Source: an uncultured Clostridia bacterium (GTDB lineage Bacteria; Bacillota; Clostridia; Oscillospirales; Oscillospiraceae). From it: a stretch of 64,000 nucleotides of DNA. A program made the translations under genes and the position numbers. The notes below the pieces were generated by a model. It made no database searches, was not told the origin of the DNA, and was given only the letters and a program-made list of their open reading frames with translations. Below are positions 24,801 through 33,008 of the stretch, in pieces. The DNA lies in contig CAMCNO010000005.1 in NCBI GenBank assembly GCA_945876285.1, positions 25,539 to 89,538 of the forward strand, given 5' to 3'. The first letter of the stretch is position 1. Every line of letters starts with the position of its first letter.

Positions 24801-25018
24801 GACTCCTTAAACCAGGAACCCATGATCCGAAAGGTCTGCCGGAGGCCACGGGTAAAGCCGGACAGGGATGCCTGGACCTTATTCAGCCCGTTGCTGCCAT
24901 TGGCGATCCGGTCCAGCTTATTCAGGGTTTCGGTCAGCTTTTCCAGACCGGAAGTTGCGCTTTGAGACTCAGTACCGATCTCAATTTGCAGTTCGTCAAT
25001 GTTATTATCCAGTGCCAT
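21848..25018 (-). CDS. Tail tape measure protein
   Basis: 1056 residues, the longest gene of the prophage, which sets tail length. It begins with helices (LEKLTETLNKLDRIANG), has a hydrophobic alanine/glycine-rich centre (about 380-520) and ends with Trp-rich near-repeats (WTQKWTDIKTGWTEWKSDF, WDNVAQKWTDWKANFMRGW, FKQGWASFWTGIGNFF). It directly follows the frameshifted chaperone pair, as in lambda. With about 1.5 A per residue the tail would be near 150 nm, an estimate from known siphoviruses. Confidence 0.93.
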   Translation of the reverse strand: MALDNNIDELQIEIGTESQSATSGLEKLTETLNKLDRIANGSNGLNKVQASLSGFTRGLRQTFRIMGSWFKESNDYVEALNLFEVSMDDASDAALEYAQRVQDLMGIDIQDWLEAQGSFNQLLEGYGLAEDKAAQMSKQLTQLGYDLSSLWNVDVDTAMKRLQSGMSGQIKGLKAWGINLSVAQLRETALAHGIELSTAKMTEAQKATLRYITLMEKTTNVQGDLARTLITPANALRIFEQQVTQARRALGNIVSVVAVKVIPVFQAFISIITKAAQALANFLGYELPDIDYSGISAGASAADDMADGLSNAADAAKKLKSYTMGFDELNVINPDSGDNSTATPMGGGYASDFGFDPSKYEYDFLGGAIKSSEELEQKLKKVLDVVLAIATGIAAWKIGSIFTKDLSILAGVALAAAGAVLTLSGAFDAWTDGLNSSNLTTMMEGTILLVTGLGLAFGPVGAAIGAAVGSIALFATAFKDLLENGFNDNNIMAFTVVTGAVIALTAAFGPVAALLAGVALAVTGVAVAMNTDAVPAIDIFDETISDTTREKVEPFIEKLRNLDDTLAGITFTGKIIDDSVVADVQRQTAAIVEAIVNELDADRNQALSTLAPLKKALGEEAYNELLASNAAYYDTVTTKVQEGEARINEIVAQARAEERTLTQAEADEITRIRDEMQNTGIQHLSETEIEYQTIMNRLKDNATRVSLEQASEIIKNAQTTRDETIAAAQTQYATVELEAQRMLGVGAINQEQYDAILLAAQTTRDESILAAQEQYQTIYDTTTEKLGDTAKYIDSETGAIKSKWDVFCDNVAQKWTQKWTDIKTGWTEWKSDFMTSWEECKTTFKTGWDTLWDNVAQKWTDWKANFMRGWEDFKTEFKQGWASFWTGIGNFFIGLWNGLVTAVEDACNIIIDMVNYVIFKMGAILAFLGISIPQVSHIKLDRVEYLEVPAFEDGGFPDMGQFFLARESGAEMVGQIGRRTAVANNDQIVSGITNGVREGNGDLLSALFTICDRVVRSIEENGGDVVIGDETIGRANDRYQQTRGPKVSSGAFADAY

Positions 25019-25765
25019 GCTCCTTCACCTCCTGCTTTTTCGTCTTGGTCACCATGGCCTCCATCTTCTCCTTCATCTTCATAAAGCGGTTGCGCTCATC
25101 ACGCTCCTGCCGCTCACGAACCTCCTCCTGCGTGATGGCGATAGGTTCATTCAGATAGGGTTCCGCCTTCTGGGATTTGGTGCTGAAGCGGAACAGGGGA
25201 GAAGCGTCACACAGGGCATGATAGATATACAGGCCCTGAAGCCATAGGTCGTGATTTCTTTCTTTACGCCGCAGTTTGTATGCCTCCCGGTAGTATTTGA
25301 CCAGCATACAATCTTCGTTCCAATACTGGTCCCAGGTCATCCCGATTGCCAGATAGAACGGTAACTGCTGATAAAACTGCTCCGTATAAGAAAGATGGGG
25401 GACGGACCCTTTGGTAGGCCCATCCCCCTCTTGGGACAGCGAACCAGTTACCAGTTCGCCTCCCACTTCAAGTTTCCCTCGCTCTCGGTCATAGCCCGGA
25501 TGGGATCGTTATACATCTCACCCAGCTTCTGGAGCAAAGTCTCCTTGTCCGCACACTGGGAGAAGATGGCGTCCACGACCTCCTTCTTCACATACGGATG
25601 ATGAGCCAGGAAAGCACCGGCGAACAGCACCGGGAGGGTGCTGACCGGCTTGTCCTTCACATCGGAGACTTTGAAGCCACGCTGCTCCAGCTTCTCGATG
25701 GACTTCCGGGTGTACTCCAGGGTGTACTTCTCATCCTGGAAAGGAATAATGATCTGCTTGCTCAT
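25005..25765 (-). CDS. Tail assembly chaperone, -1 frameshift product (GT type)
   Basis: Joins the 105-aa upstream protein to the overlapping frame 25005-25466 by a -1 slip at GGGAAAC (25472-25478). The product would be about 253 residues: the first 98 from the upstream frame and about 155 from the downstream one, whose C-terminus is a charged helix (RERQERDERNRFMKMKEKME). The downstream frame has no proper start or ribosome site of its own. Lambda gpG/gpGT chaperones work this way, binding the tape measure during tail assembly. Confidence 0.8.
25448..25765 (-). CDS. Tail assembly chaperone (gpG-like, DUF5055-type), 105 aa
   Basis: Small acidic/helical protein with the pattern of the DUF5055 group (IIIPFQDEKYTLEYTRKSIEKLE and LFAGAFLAHH). 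It lies between tail tube and tape measure genes, the place of lambda G. It terminates at TAA 25448 unless the ribosome slips at the heptamer six codons earlier. Confidence 0.85.
   Translation of the reverse strand: MSKQIIIPFQDEKYTLEYTRKSIEKLEQRGFKVSDVKDKPVSTLPVLFAGAFLAHHPYVKKEVVDAIFSQCADKETLLQKLGEMYNDPIRAMTESEGNLKWEANW
25472..25478 (-). promoter_or_regulatory. Programmed -1 frameshift site GGGAAAC
   Basis: In the zero frame it reads GAG GGA AAC, i.e. X XXY YYZ. A -1 slip gives GGG AAA and enters the 25005-25466 frame. Lambda uses the near-identical GGGAAAG at the same gene. Confidence 0.85.
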
Positions 25766-25780
25766 TGGTTACCCCTCCTA

Positions 25781-26212
25781 TCAGGCACTGGCCTTGGTCA
25801 CAGGCGTGGAAGCGGCGAAGGTGATGGTCATGCCGACCACCTCATTCACACCGGCGCCGTTGACATAGACAGAGGGAGTACCCTTGAACTCGAACTTGCC
25901 ATCGCTGCCGGTGGGAGTCACGACACCCAGGTTCTCGGTGCCGCCGAACCACACGGCGTAGTCACCCTCCTTGCCCTCCAGGGCCTGGACCTTCTCATAG
26001 TCCGCAGAGGTGTAGTTGGCGGTAAACGCCAGGGCGTCCATCTGCTGGATGCCGGGGATGGAAGTGGTGGCCTTGTCGGAGAGGGTGGTGGTGTCCAGCA
26101 TCTCCGGGGCGCCGCCCAGATCGGGATAGTCCTTGATGTCAATCAGCTTCTCATAGCTATCGCTGCTGGAAGCCTTGTGCATCAGGAAGACCTTATAAGT
26201 GGAAATAGCCAT
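25781..26212 (-). CDS. Major tail tube protein
   Basis: 143 residues, beta-rich, begins MAISTYKVFLMHKASSSDSYEKL. The internal segments IPGIQQMDALAFTANYT and YAVWFGG are typical of Firmicute siphovirus tail tube subunits. It lies just before the tail chaperone genes. Confidence 0.87.
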   Translation of the reverse strand: MAISTYKVFLMHKASSSDSYEKLIDIKDYPDLGGAPEMLDTTTLSDKATTSIPGIQQMDALAFTANYTSADYEKVQALEGKEGDYAVWFGGTENLGVVTPTGSDGKFEFKGTPSVYVNGAGVNEVVGMTITFAASTPVTKASA

Positions 26213-26218
26213 ATCTCG

Positions 26219-26617
26219 TTACCTCCTGAAAATTTTGTGATCGGCGGAGACCGATGCCGTAAACCGGCACACCAGCCGGTAGTAGGACACGCCTCCGGGA
26301 GCCGGGGTCATGCTCAGTCTGGCAAAACCCTTGCTCTGAAAAAAATCGCTCACGGTCACGGCGATCTCCCGGCACTGGGACTTCCGTCCGCTCACCTTGT
26401 TGGAAAATACCGTGACCTCATACATCAACACAGCATGGTTCTCGGAACTTCCGCTGTCCTGGGTGGATGCTTTGGTGTAGTTGTCCGCCTCAACGATGCT
26501 CACACACGGGAACTCGGATGGGGCATTGACTTCCTCACCCGTCACAAAGATGCCTGGATAGGCGTCTTCCAACACACCGGAAAGAAGGTCGAACAGTTCC
26601 TGTTCAATGTCGATCAT
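26219..26617 (-). CDS. Tail terminator / head-tail joining protein, 132 aa
   Basis: N-terminal IDIEQELFDLLSGVLEDAYPG and the central PCVSIVEADN/YEVTVFSN beta pattern resemble tail terminator (gpU-like) or minor tail proteins encoded between gp10-like and tail tube genes. It overlaps the preceding gene by 4 bases. Confidence 0.7.
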   Translation of the reverse strand: MIDIEQELFDLLSGVLEDAYPGIFVTGEEVNAPSEFPCVSIVEADNYTKASTQDSGSSENHAVLMYEVTVFSNKVSGRKSQCREIAVTVSDFFQSKGFARLSMTPAPGGVSYYRLVCRFTASVSADHKIFRR

Positions 26618-27126
26618 GTGGAAAACACCTCCCTTGCAATCACCATGATCTGTTCCCTCATGGCCTTGCTGGCCTCATACATGGCCCGGGCGGGAGGGTT
26701 ACCGTGAGTCAGGACCACCGTGGTGTCACTCCGGGTCCTTTCCAGACCATTGGTTCCAGGCTCACCGTAGTAGCCCCATGTCCGCTGAGAACCCTTCCCT
26801 TGTCCGTAACCGCCCCGAACTGCACCCTTCTGATCCGCCAGGGGATGCTGTTCCGGGTAGTACACGCCTGTGCCGAACTCAATGAAGGTGACAGCACCAC
26901 CGGCAGCTACCACCCGAAGGTGATTATCGTCATCCCAGAAGATAGAGCATTTGACATCGTTGGTGCCGTCATACTGGGCGGAGCTGAAGCGGACATCGGC
27001 TGTCTCCAGGCCCAGTTCCGCCAGCTTCTGAAGAAAGACCCGGCAGCGGCCCGGGAGATCGTCCCGGTATTTCTCCACCACCCGGATGGCTTCCTTCAAA
27101 TTCCCCAGCTTCACCTGAATCTTCAT
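26614..27126 (-). CDS. HK97 gp10-like head-tail component
   Basis: 170 residues. Basic N-terminal helix, VTFIEFGTGVYYPEQHP and HGNPPARAMYEA are hallmarks of the HK97 gp10 family, which helps complete or join head and tail. Four-base overlaps on both sides. Confidence 0.82.
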   Translation of the reverse strand: MKIQVKLGNLKEAIRVVEKYRDDLPGRCRVFLQKLAELGLETADVRFSSAQYDGTNDVKCSIFWDDDNHLRVVAAGGAVTFIEFGTGVYYPEQHPLADQKGAVRGGYGQGKGSQRTWGYYGEPGTNGLERTRSDTTVVLTHGNPPARAMYEASKAMREQIMVIAREVFST

Positions 27127-27500
27127 CCAACCACCGCCTTGGAAATGGCGTAGCTCACAGCGTTCAGGCTCCGGGCCGCTCTTTTGACAACATAGTCGTA
27201 AAGCGGCTGACCGTCCTTGGCGTACTCCGGGTTCTTGTCCACAAACAGCACGGAGTTTTCGTCCATGGGGAACTTGGGGTCCTCCAGAACGATCACCTTG
27301 TCGTACTGTTCGAGATTTCCGAACACTTCCGCCTGAGACTGCCCAACGGCAGCAGAGATGTTTCCCTTCACAGGAATGGCATCCCCGTAGACGATCCTCT
27401 GCTCACCGGTCTTCCGACCGGACTCATTGAGGACAGGCTCCTTTCGGAGGTAGGGACAGTACCAGAAGGTGACCTTGTTCTTCTCCTGACACCGCATCAC
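27123..27500 (-). CDS. Head closure / head-tail joining protein, 125 aa
   Basis: Beta-rich protein with cysteines near the N-terminus (MRCQEKNKVTFWYCPY) and YDKVIVLEDPKFPMDENSVLF. Place and size fit the head-closure (SPP1 gp16-like) slot between adaptor and gp10-like genes. Assignment is by position. Confidence 0.68.
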   Translation of the reverse strand: MMRCQEKNKVTFWYCPYLRKEPVLNESGRKTGEQRIVYGDAIPVKGNISAAVGQSQAEVFGNLEQYDKVIVLEDPKFPMDENSVLFVDKNPEYAKDGQPLYDYVVKRAARSLNAVSYAISKAVVG

Positions 27501-27808
27501 ATCACCCCCACCATGGGAATAATGGCCCGGAGCAATTCCGGGGGAACATCGCCCCCGGAATAGGTCCGGTAGATGCCGTTCTCAGCGTGATAGGTCTCGC
27601 CCTCTGCTCCACGCTTGCTCAGCATGAAGTTGGCGATCTCCACCTGGTTCGGTGCATATCGGTCAGGGACTGCGGTCTGCTTGGGATCAAAGGGGAACGC
27701 CCTCTGAATGACCTTCGCCGCCGCTAAAGCGAGAAAGGTACGCAGCACATCCTCATCAGTCTCGCCGGACAGCACTTTCAGCTGCTTCAGCTTCTCATCT
27801 TCAGACAT
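27497..27808 (-). CDS. Head-tail connector/adaptor protein, 103 aa
   Basis: Helical: LKQLKVLSGETDEDVLRTFLALAAAKVIQRAFP is the usual opening of gp6/gp15-like adaptors that dock under the portal. It is the first gene after the capsid gene and overlaps the next by 4 bases. Confidence 0.78.
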   Translation of the reverse strand: MSEDEKLKQLKVLSGETDEDVLRTFLALAAAKVIQRAFPFDPKQTAVPDRYAPNQVEIANFMLSKRGAEGETYHAENGIYRTYSGGDVPPELLRAIIPMVGVM

Positions 27809-27826
27809 AACTGCGTACCTCCTTAC

Positions 27827-28846
27827 TTAACCCTGAGTGATGATCTTCGCCATGGGGATGGCCTTGTCATCGAACTTGCGGACCCAGTTGGCCTTCGCCG
27901 CCAGCTGAGCATCGGTGGGGCTTTCAGTCCAGCCGGAAGTGGGGACCTTGAAGCTGAAGCCATTGGGGTGAATGGCCTCACGGATACGGGTGTAAAGCGT
28001 ATCCTGACCGCCGTTCTTGGCGGGGTCACGGGCGATCTCAGCGGGGATGTCCAGCCGACCATTGCCACGCCGCAGGACGCCTTCACCCAGCAGGTAGGTG
28101 GTGTACTGTGCGGGGGCTTCAGGAGTTGCCTCAACAACGGGAACGCCGTCATCCACGATAACGGTATAGCCGTTGGCGGAACCGATCTTCATGGGCCGCT
28201 GGACACCGTTGGCATCGGTGTACTTCCAGAAGTCCAGGACCTCCAGCTTCTCCAGGGTGTTCGCCACCTTGGAGTGCATGATGGCAAGGGCAAACTTGTC
28301 CTTGTTGTCACCCAGAACATCGGTAGCCGCCTCGCCCAGCGTGGTAGCCTCGATCTTATGGGGTGCCTCCAGGGTGCCGTCAGCCAGATTGACCGTGTGC
28401 TTGGCCCACTTGTCATCACCGGTGATGGCGAACAGGCCGTCCAGCATCTGGATAATCAGCTTCTGGCGGTACTTATCCCAGTACCGGGCCACACTGGAAA
28501 CGATGTGACCGAAGGGGTCAGAGCCGGACAGCTCAGCCACAAAGTTCCGGGCGGTGAAGCCCTTGGCACGACCGTAGGCCACGCCGGTCTGGGAGCCACC
28601 GGTGGTCTCGGTGCTGGTGATGTCGGTGGCGCCGTTGTAGTTCACGGGGTCACCCTCCAGGATGTTGTAGAAGGGGATGGTAAACAGGTTACCGTCCTTC
28701 TCCAGCTGACCGGAGATCAGGGGGTCATCGACCAGCACACCGCTCTTCAGCAGGGCGGTCTTGACGGGATCGGGAGCCTCGCCCCATGCACGGATAAACA
28801 GCTCCTGGTCAAAGGGAAAATTCAGATACATACCGGGCATAATCAA
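27827..28846 (-). CDS. Major capsid protein
   Basis: 339 residues encoded directly after the scaffold. The pattern (FTIPFYNILEGDPVNYNG, RAKGFTARNFVAELSG, FALAIMHSKVANTLEKL, GYTVIVDDGVPV) is that of the phage coat protein group with an HK97 fold used by SPP1-like phages. It forms the icosahedral shell around the scaffold core. Confidence 0.9.
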   Translation of the reverse strand: MIMPGMYLNFPFDQELFIRAWGEAPDPVKTALLKSGVLVDDPLISGQLEKDGNLFTIPFYNILEGDPVNYNGATDITSTETTGGSQTGVAYGRAKGFTARNFVAELSGSDPFGHIVSSVARYWDKYRQKLIIQMLDGLFAITGDDKWAKHTVNLADGTLEAPHKIEATTLGEAATDVLGDNKDKFALAIMHSKVANTLEKLEVLDFWKYTDANGVQRPMKIGSANGYTVIVDDGVPVVEATPEAPAQYTTYLLGEGVLRRGNGRLDIPAEIARDPAKNGGQDTLYTRIREAIHPNGFSFKVPTSGWTESPTDAQLAAKANWVRKFDDKAIPMAKIITQG

Positions 28847-28851
28847 TTACC

Positions 28852-29421
28852 TCAACTTTCTTTCGTACTGTCCAGAGCCTTGAACAGTTCGGGATCAGAC
28901 AGCTTCAGCTTGGCCTTCTCGGTCAGCGTCATCTTGGCAAACGCCTCCGCAGTCACCTTGCCGTCACCGGCGGGAGGAGTGGGAGTGTGGTCCAGAGCTT
29001 CCTTCTCGAACTTCTTCTTCAGCCCTTCCAGGTGCTTCTTCTGGTTGGCAAAAACCTTGGCGGTATCGCCATCAAACATCGCCTTGGCGGTCTCGGCTGC
29101 CAGGGCCTCGTCATACCCCAGGGCGATCAGCTGGGCCGTGTTCTCGGAAACAGAGACCTTCTCTTGCAGCTCCTTGTTCTGCTTGATAAGGGCCTCCTTT
29201 TCCTCGGCTTCCTTCTGAGCCTTGGCCTCCTCATCCGTCTGCTTCTCACGCAGCTTGCGCTTATACTCGGCGGACTCGGAGCTGAGCTTGCTGTTGGCGT
29301 TCTTCAAACGCTCAACCTCTGCGGCGTTGTCCTCATACTCGAAACCCTCCAGGGCCTTGAGCTTGTCCTCGGCGGACATATCCGCATAACCGGGGATTTT
29401 ACTGGTGTCGATCTTTGCCAT
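28852..29421 (-). CDS. Capsid scaffolding protein (GP20-like)
   Basis: 189 residues. It is dominated by a long coiled coil (about 35-95; AEVERLKNANSKLSSESAEY, EEAKAQKEAEEKEALIKQNK) with a Pro/Gly hinge and a helical C-terminus. Position just before the capsid gene and composition match phage minor structural protein GP20/scaffolds. AGGAGG precedes the ATG. Confidence 0.87.
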   Translation of the reverse strand: MAKIDTSKIPGYADMSAEDKLKALEGFEYEDNAAEVERLKNANSKLSSESAEYKRKLREKQTDEEAKAQKEAEEKEALIKQNKELQEKVSVSENTAQLIALGYDEALAAETAKAMFDGDTAKVFANQKKHLEGLKKKFEKEALDHTPTPPAGDGKVTAEAFAKMTLTEKAKLKLSDPELFKALDSTKES

Positions 29422-29425
29422 GGTT

Positions 29426-29515
29426 CTACCTCCTGCGATTTAGGTCTTCTCTGACCGTGATTTCTGTTTTTGATGGGGTTGTCTCCCCGTTGCGATTTAG
29501 GTCTTCTCTGACCAT
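29426..29515 (-). CDS. Tiny ORF with a tandem VREDLNR repeat, 29 aa
   Basis: Reads MVREDLNRNGETTPSKTEI, then TVREDLNRRR and stop. The peptide contains the same VREDLNR heptapeptide twice because the DNA holds a 23-bp direct repeat. Its stop lies 5 bases before the scaffold ATG, and it provides the AGGAGG of that gene. It may be a coupling leader rather than a functional peptide. Confidence 0.4.
   Translation of the reverse strand: MVREDLNRNGETTPSKTEITVREDLNRRR
29434..29513. repeat. 23-bp direct repeat upstream of scaffold gene
   Basis: TGCGATTTAGGTCTTCTCTG plus ACC occurs at 29434-29456 and 29491-29513, 57 bases apart, with no mismatch. Confidence 0.85.
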
Positions 29516-29542
29516 TTCACGCCTTCCGGCGGTCGATCCTTA

Positions 29543-29578
29543 TAAAAAACGGGCCACGGGCATGACTGCCTGTAACCC
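29543..29578 (-). terminator. Internal terminator between portal and head genes
   Basis: Minus-strand stem GGGTTACAGGCA/TGCCCGTGGCCC (one mismatch, two G-T pairs) with a GTCA loop, then GTTTTTTAT. It could reduce read-through from the terminase-portal unit into scaffold and capsid genes unless antitermination acts. Confidence 0.68.
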
Positions 29579-29610
29579 TTTGGTCGTTTCCATCCACCCA
29601 GTTGTGGATG

Positions 29611-29748
29611 TCACTCAGTATTCACCTTTTTCCTCCGCAGTTCGATCACGACCACTTTCCCGTGTTCGATCTTCACTTCGGCGGTATTTCCTCGGCACAG
29701 AACGGCCCGGATGGCCTCCATGTCCTTGTCACTCATCAACAGGGTCAT
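29611..29748 (-). CDS. Small phage protein, 45 aa
   Basis: Reads MTLLMSDKDMEAIRAVLCRG and ends VVVIELRRKKVNTE. This KD..AI..VL.RG..AEVK....VVVIEL.RKK pattern recurs in short proteins next to phage portal genes. It overlaps the portal 3' end by 20 bases; ATG 29736 is an alternative start. Confidence 0.62.
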   Translation of the reverse strand: MTLLMSDKDMEAIRAVLCRGNTAEVKIEHGKVVVIELRRKKVNTE

Positions 29749-31225
29749 TGTTACCATCCCCTTCCTTCGTCTGTGCCAGCTTCTTGGCCTTTTCCTCTGC
29801 CTTCTTCTCCTGCTCCTCGGCGTACTCCATGCTCATTTCATACGCCGCATCGGGATCGGGGAACATACCACAATGAATGAAGGCCAGCTTCGGGTGAATT
29901 TTGGGGTTCTGGAGCATGGTGGTCAGAACCTGACTCTTTAGCTGGATGTTCTCATAGTTCCGGCGGGTGAAGCGGGTCTCCACCTCGCTGACTCTGAGAC
30001 CCAGACTGCGGTAAATCTCAGAAAACCGAAGGGCCAGTCTCAGGAAGCGGTTCTCACTTTTCTTGAAAATGATCTCCTCTTTCTTGGCCCGGGACTCGGC
30101 GGCAGACCATCCATCCCGCATGATGACGGCGGCTCCGGTATCGGATGTACTGGTTCCTCCATTGCGGTTCGGCATACCGCAGATGGTCAGGACAGCCGTG
30201 TAGAGGTCATCCTTCGTCACCTGGGTCTGACTCTGGTTCAGCTCCTGCGTCATATAGTCCACATCGGCGGTCTGGCCCTGTTCGCTCTTGATCTTGATGG
30301 CGCCCAGCTGAGCCAGCTTCAGGAAGTCATCCTCCGTGATGTCCGCATTGACGAACTTCATAATGGACTGGATGAACTGTTCGATACCGTCCATTCGGTT
30401 GGACTCCACATTGTTCATGGCGTCCAGAATGGGAAGGACGATCTCGAAGGCGCCGATCCGGGAGTTGTTGGCTGGGTACTCGATGATGGGAATGTCACCC
30501 AGGATATGAGGCTGGGCCTTGATGATCTTCCAATCCTCGATCTCGAAGTACCATCTGTCCGTATAAACGCTGAAGACGATCTTCCCGTTCTGACGGATCA
30601 CATACTTCACGCCCATCATGGGGCGGTTCCCCAGACCGTTGTAGTACACCACGAAAGTGAACCTGGGGTCCAGAGTGAAAACGGAGAAGGGGGCGTCATC
30701 CTCAAACACCGTCCGCTTCGGCAGGATCATCCGATAGGAAGTGCCGCAGGTGTGGAACCACTCAGCCAGGTCAAGGTCCTTTGCGGCCTTGTCCTCTACG
30801 ACCATGTAGCTGTTCAGAACCATGATCTTATCCGTCAGGGACTGATCCTTGGTACGACCAACATACTGGAGAGGTTCACCCAGGAGGTAGCCATCCTTGA
30901 AGGTGACGATCTCCTCTGCGTGGTTTTCCACCACCTTATTGCAGATTTCCGGGCGGATTTCCTTTTCACGGTCCAGGATCGGCTGCTTGCCCCGGCGATA
31001 CCAGTACAGATAGTTGATCTGGGCCGCATTGACGGCATGAAACTGAAACGCCTTCCGAAGCTCCTCTACCACATTGGCGGCATCGATCACTTCGGCATCC
31101 GTCATCAGCATCATTCTCCCGAACAGGGCCTTACCCCGGGGAAACTTCGGCGTCTTTTGCGTAGAAGTTGTGGTGACAGTCTCAGCCGCAGTCACACCGG
31201 TCTCAGTATTCACGGTTTCTGCCAC
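29729..31225 (-). CDS. Portal protein (SPP1 gp6-like)
   Basis: 498 residues, the normal size. Typical parts are the INYLYWYRRGKQPILDRE segment, NKVVENHAEEIVTFKDGYLLG, the FTLDPRFTFVVYYNG wing, and a C-terminal helical stem. It forms the dodecameric DNA gate at one capsid vertex and the motor dock. GTG 31225 is chosen since GGAGG is 7 bases upstream. It follows the large terminase after a 118-base gap. Confidence 0.9.
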   Translation of the reverse strand: MAETVNTETGVTAAETVTTTSTQKTPKFPRGKALFGRMMLMTDAEVIDAANVVEELRKAFQFHAVNAAQINYLYWYRRGKQPILDREKEIRPEICNKVVENHAEEIVTFKDGYLLGEPLQYVGRTKDQSLTDKIMVLNSYMVVEDKAAKDLDLAEWFHTCGTSYRMILPKRTVFEDDAPFSVFTLDPRFTFVVYYNGLGNRPMMGVKYVIRQNGKIVFSVYTDRWYFEIEDWKIIKAQPHILGDIPIIEYPANNSRIGAFEIVLPILDAMNNVESNRMDGIEQFIQSIMKFVNADITEDDFLKLAQLGAIKIKSEQGQTADVDYMTQELNQSQTQVTKDDLYTAVLTICGMPNRNGGTSTSDTGAAVIMRDGWSAAESRAKKEEIIFKKSENRFLRLALRFSEIYRSLGLRVSEVETRFTRRNYENIQLKSQVLTTMLQNPKIHPKLAFIHCGMFPDPDAAYEMSMEYAEEQEKKAEEKAKKLAQTKEGDGNNDPVDE

Positions 31226-31342
31226 ACGAACACCTCCAAACACAAAAGGGTATACTAACCCCAGTCTCTCACTTCAGTATAAATCCAGTATTTAGGTGTC
31301 ACTACTGCAATTACAACTCAAAATGCGGTAAATGCAATTATT
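31226..31342. other. Intergenic region between terminase and portal
   Basis: 117 bases, AT-rich. On the minus strand there is a TATACT with a poor -35 (GTGACA, 15 bases away), so a weak promoter is possible. No hairpin or gene is evident. Confidence 0.4.
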
Positions 31343-32974
31343 TTACACGGGCCTCTTGAAAACAGCCACCTTTCCGCCTTCCAGACTCTGTGCAAAGTCC
31401 GCCAGCATACTCATTCCATCCGGTACATCATCGTTTTTGTTCTTGCCAGCCATGGTGTAGGAGGTCAGCATCCACATCATCCTGCCATAGTCGCTGTTCC
31501 GCACATAGAGGGAGCTGTCCCGGAACAGGCAATGTTCCTTTACCCAGGGGCTGTTGACGATGATCCTGGTCTCCTTATTGGCTGTTGAGAACTTCGTGGT
31601 GATGTGCGTCCTGCCGCCCTGCTGCTTGACTTCCTTCTGAATGTTCTGTGCCACACGCCCACCTGCGGAGTTGGACTCGAACCGTGCCATGTGGACCTTG
31701 TTTCTCACCAGGCAGGAGGAGATACGGGCCTCCACCACGCCTGGGGCGCTGTTGTCGCAGATGCAGTCATCCAGATAGTAGTCCTCACCGTACTGGTACA
31801 CCACCGGCAGGAAAGCATAGTCTGTTCCCTTGTCCTTGGTGTCGCAGATGGCAAGGATGGCATCCGGGTCACCATCCGGCAGCTCAAAATACCGGCGAAG
31901 CTCATCCTCGGAGTACAGCAGACCTTCCCGCTCAATAGGCTGGTTCTGGTACAGCGCCCGGAAGGAGGCGTCATCCAGGTTCTTCTGCATATCCTCAAAA
32001 TACTCCTTGCCGAACCCCACGCCATAGGCATAGTTGAAATTGCTCTCCCCGTCATCATTCAGGGCAGGGAGGACGATGAACTTGGCCCGGTCACTTCCGC
32101 CGTACTCCTGCTCCAGCCGCCCGATGGGGTCATGGACGGACCATCGGGTTGCGATGTGCAGCTCCTTGGCCCCTTCCTTCTTTCTGGATTTGAGGTCGTT
32201 GGTGTAGGCCATCCACAGCTTGTCCATGCGCTCCCGGCTCATGGCCTCCTCGATGCCGCTCACAAGGTCATCGGCGTACAACAGCTTCTCGCATCGAGTG
32301 GCGCCGGTCAGAGATGCCCCGATGGCACGGCAGGTCAGCGTGGAAAAACGATGGAACTTCACCAGGTCAATGGTCTCCTCCTTGCTGTTGGTGGCATAGA
32401 GCTTGGACTCCGGGAACACATCGGCATACAGGTACTCCGGGTCCTGGATGATCTGGTTCACTCCGTCATAGAAGGAGCGGGTCAGCAAGCCGGAGTGGGC
32501 GGATGCCAGATTGGGGGAGTCGGGCCAGCGGCCCATGATCCAGGACAGGAAGAAGATACCCAGGGTACTTTTCCCGGTGCCGGGAGGCATGGAGATCGTT
32601 GCCAGGTCCAGCTTGTCATCCATCAGGTCCTGAAGGGTCTGCACAACAGGGTAGAGGACCTTCCGCCGGGGGAGGTAAAACCGCTTTTCCCGGTCACGGT
32701 CCCACTCCACATAGCGGAGATAGCTGTCCAGCTCCACAGGTGCGTCAAACAGCAGAGACCTTTTCTGCAAATCCAGCAGGGCCTGGATCTGACTGCGGTT
32801 TCCGTGCCTCAGGGCTTCAGCGTTGTACCGGCGGACCTCCTTGTTCAGCCGATGCCCGAACTCCTGGTCATCCACGGAGCGGCAGAGTCCGAACAGGTCC
32901 TCCATAGCTCCCAGGTCACAGGGGTTCCTTTCCAAAAATGCCCTGATTTTTTCAGCGAGAATAGAATTATCCAT
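31343..32974 (-). CDS. Terminase large subunit
   Basis: 543 residues. The N-terminal ATPase has Walker A SMPPGTGKST near residue 130 and ADDLVSGIEEA in the Walker B region. The C-terminal nuclease has ICDTKDKGTDYAFLPVVY and, later, DVPDGMSMLADF, typical RNase-H-like acidic positions. It packages DNA through the portal. An N-terminal extension of about 100 residues precedes the ATPase. Start at MDNSILAE because GGAGG is upstream. The small subunit is 3.5 kb away, separated by an island. Confidence 0.93.
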   Translation of the reverse strand: MDNSILAEKIRAFLERNPCDLGAMEDLFGLCRSVDDQEFGHRLNKEVRRYNAEALRHGNRSQIQALLDLQKRSLLFDAPVELDSYLRYVEWDRDREKRFYLPRRKVLYPVVQTLQDLMDDKLDLATISMPPGTGKSTLGIFFLSWIMGRWPDSPNLASAHSGLLTRSFYDGVNQIIQDPEYLYADVFPESKLYATNSKEETIDLVKFHRFSTLTCRAIGASLTGATRCEKLLYADDLVSGIEEAMSRERMDKLWMAYTNDLKSRKKEGAKELHIATRWSVHDPIGRLEQEYGGSDRAKFIVLPALNDDGESNFNYAYGVGFGKEYFEDMQKNLDDASFRALYQNQPIEREGLLYSEDELRRYFELPDGDPDAILAICDTKDKGTDYAFLPVVYQYGEDYYLDDCICDNSAPGVVEARISSCLVRNKVHMARFESNSAGGRVAQNIQKEVKQQGGRTHITTKFSTANKETRIIVNSPWVKEHCLFRDSSLYVRNSDYGRMMWMLTSYTMAGKNKNDDVPDGMSMLADFAQSLEGGKVAVFKRPV

Positions 32975-33008
32975 AGATACCTCCAAAATTATGCCGATTT
33001 TGAAACCG

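Noticed and set aside
30506..31258. Plus-strand frame opposite the portal gene
   Set aside because: Antisense shadow; no ribosome site, and the portal protein is clearly the coding strand.
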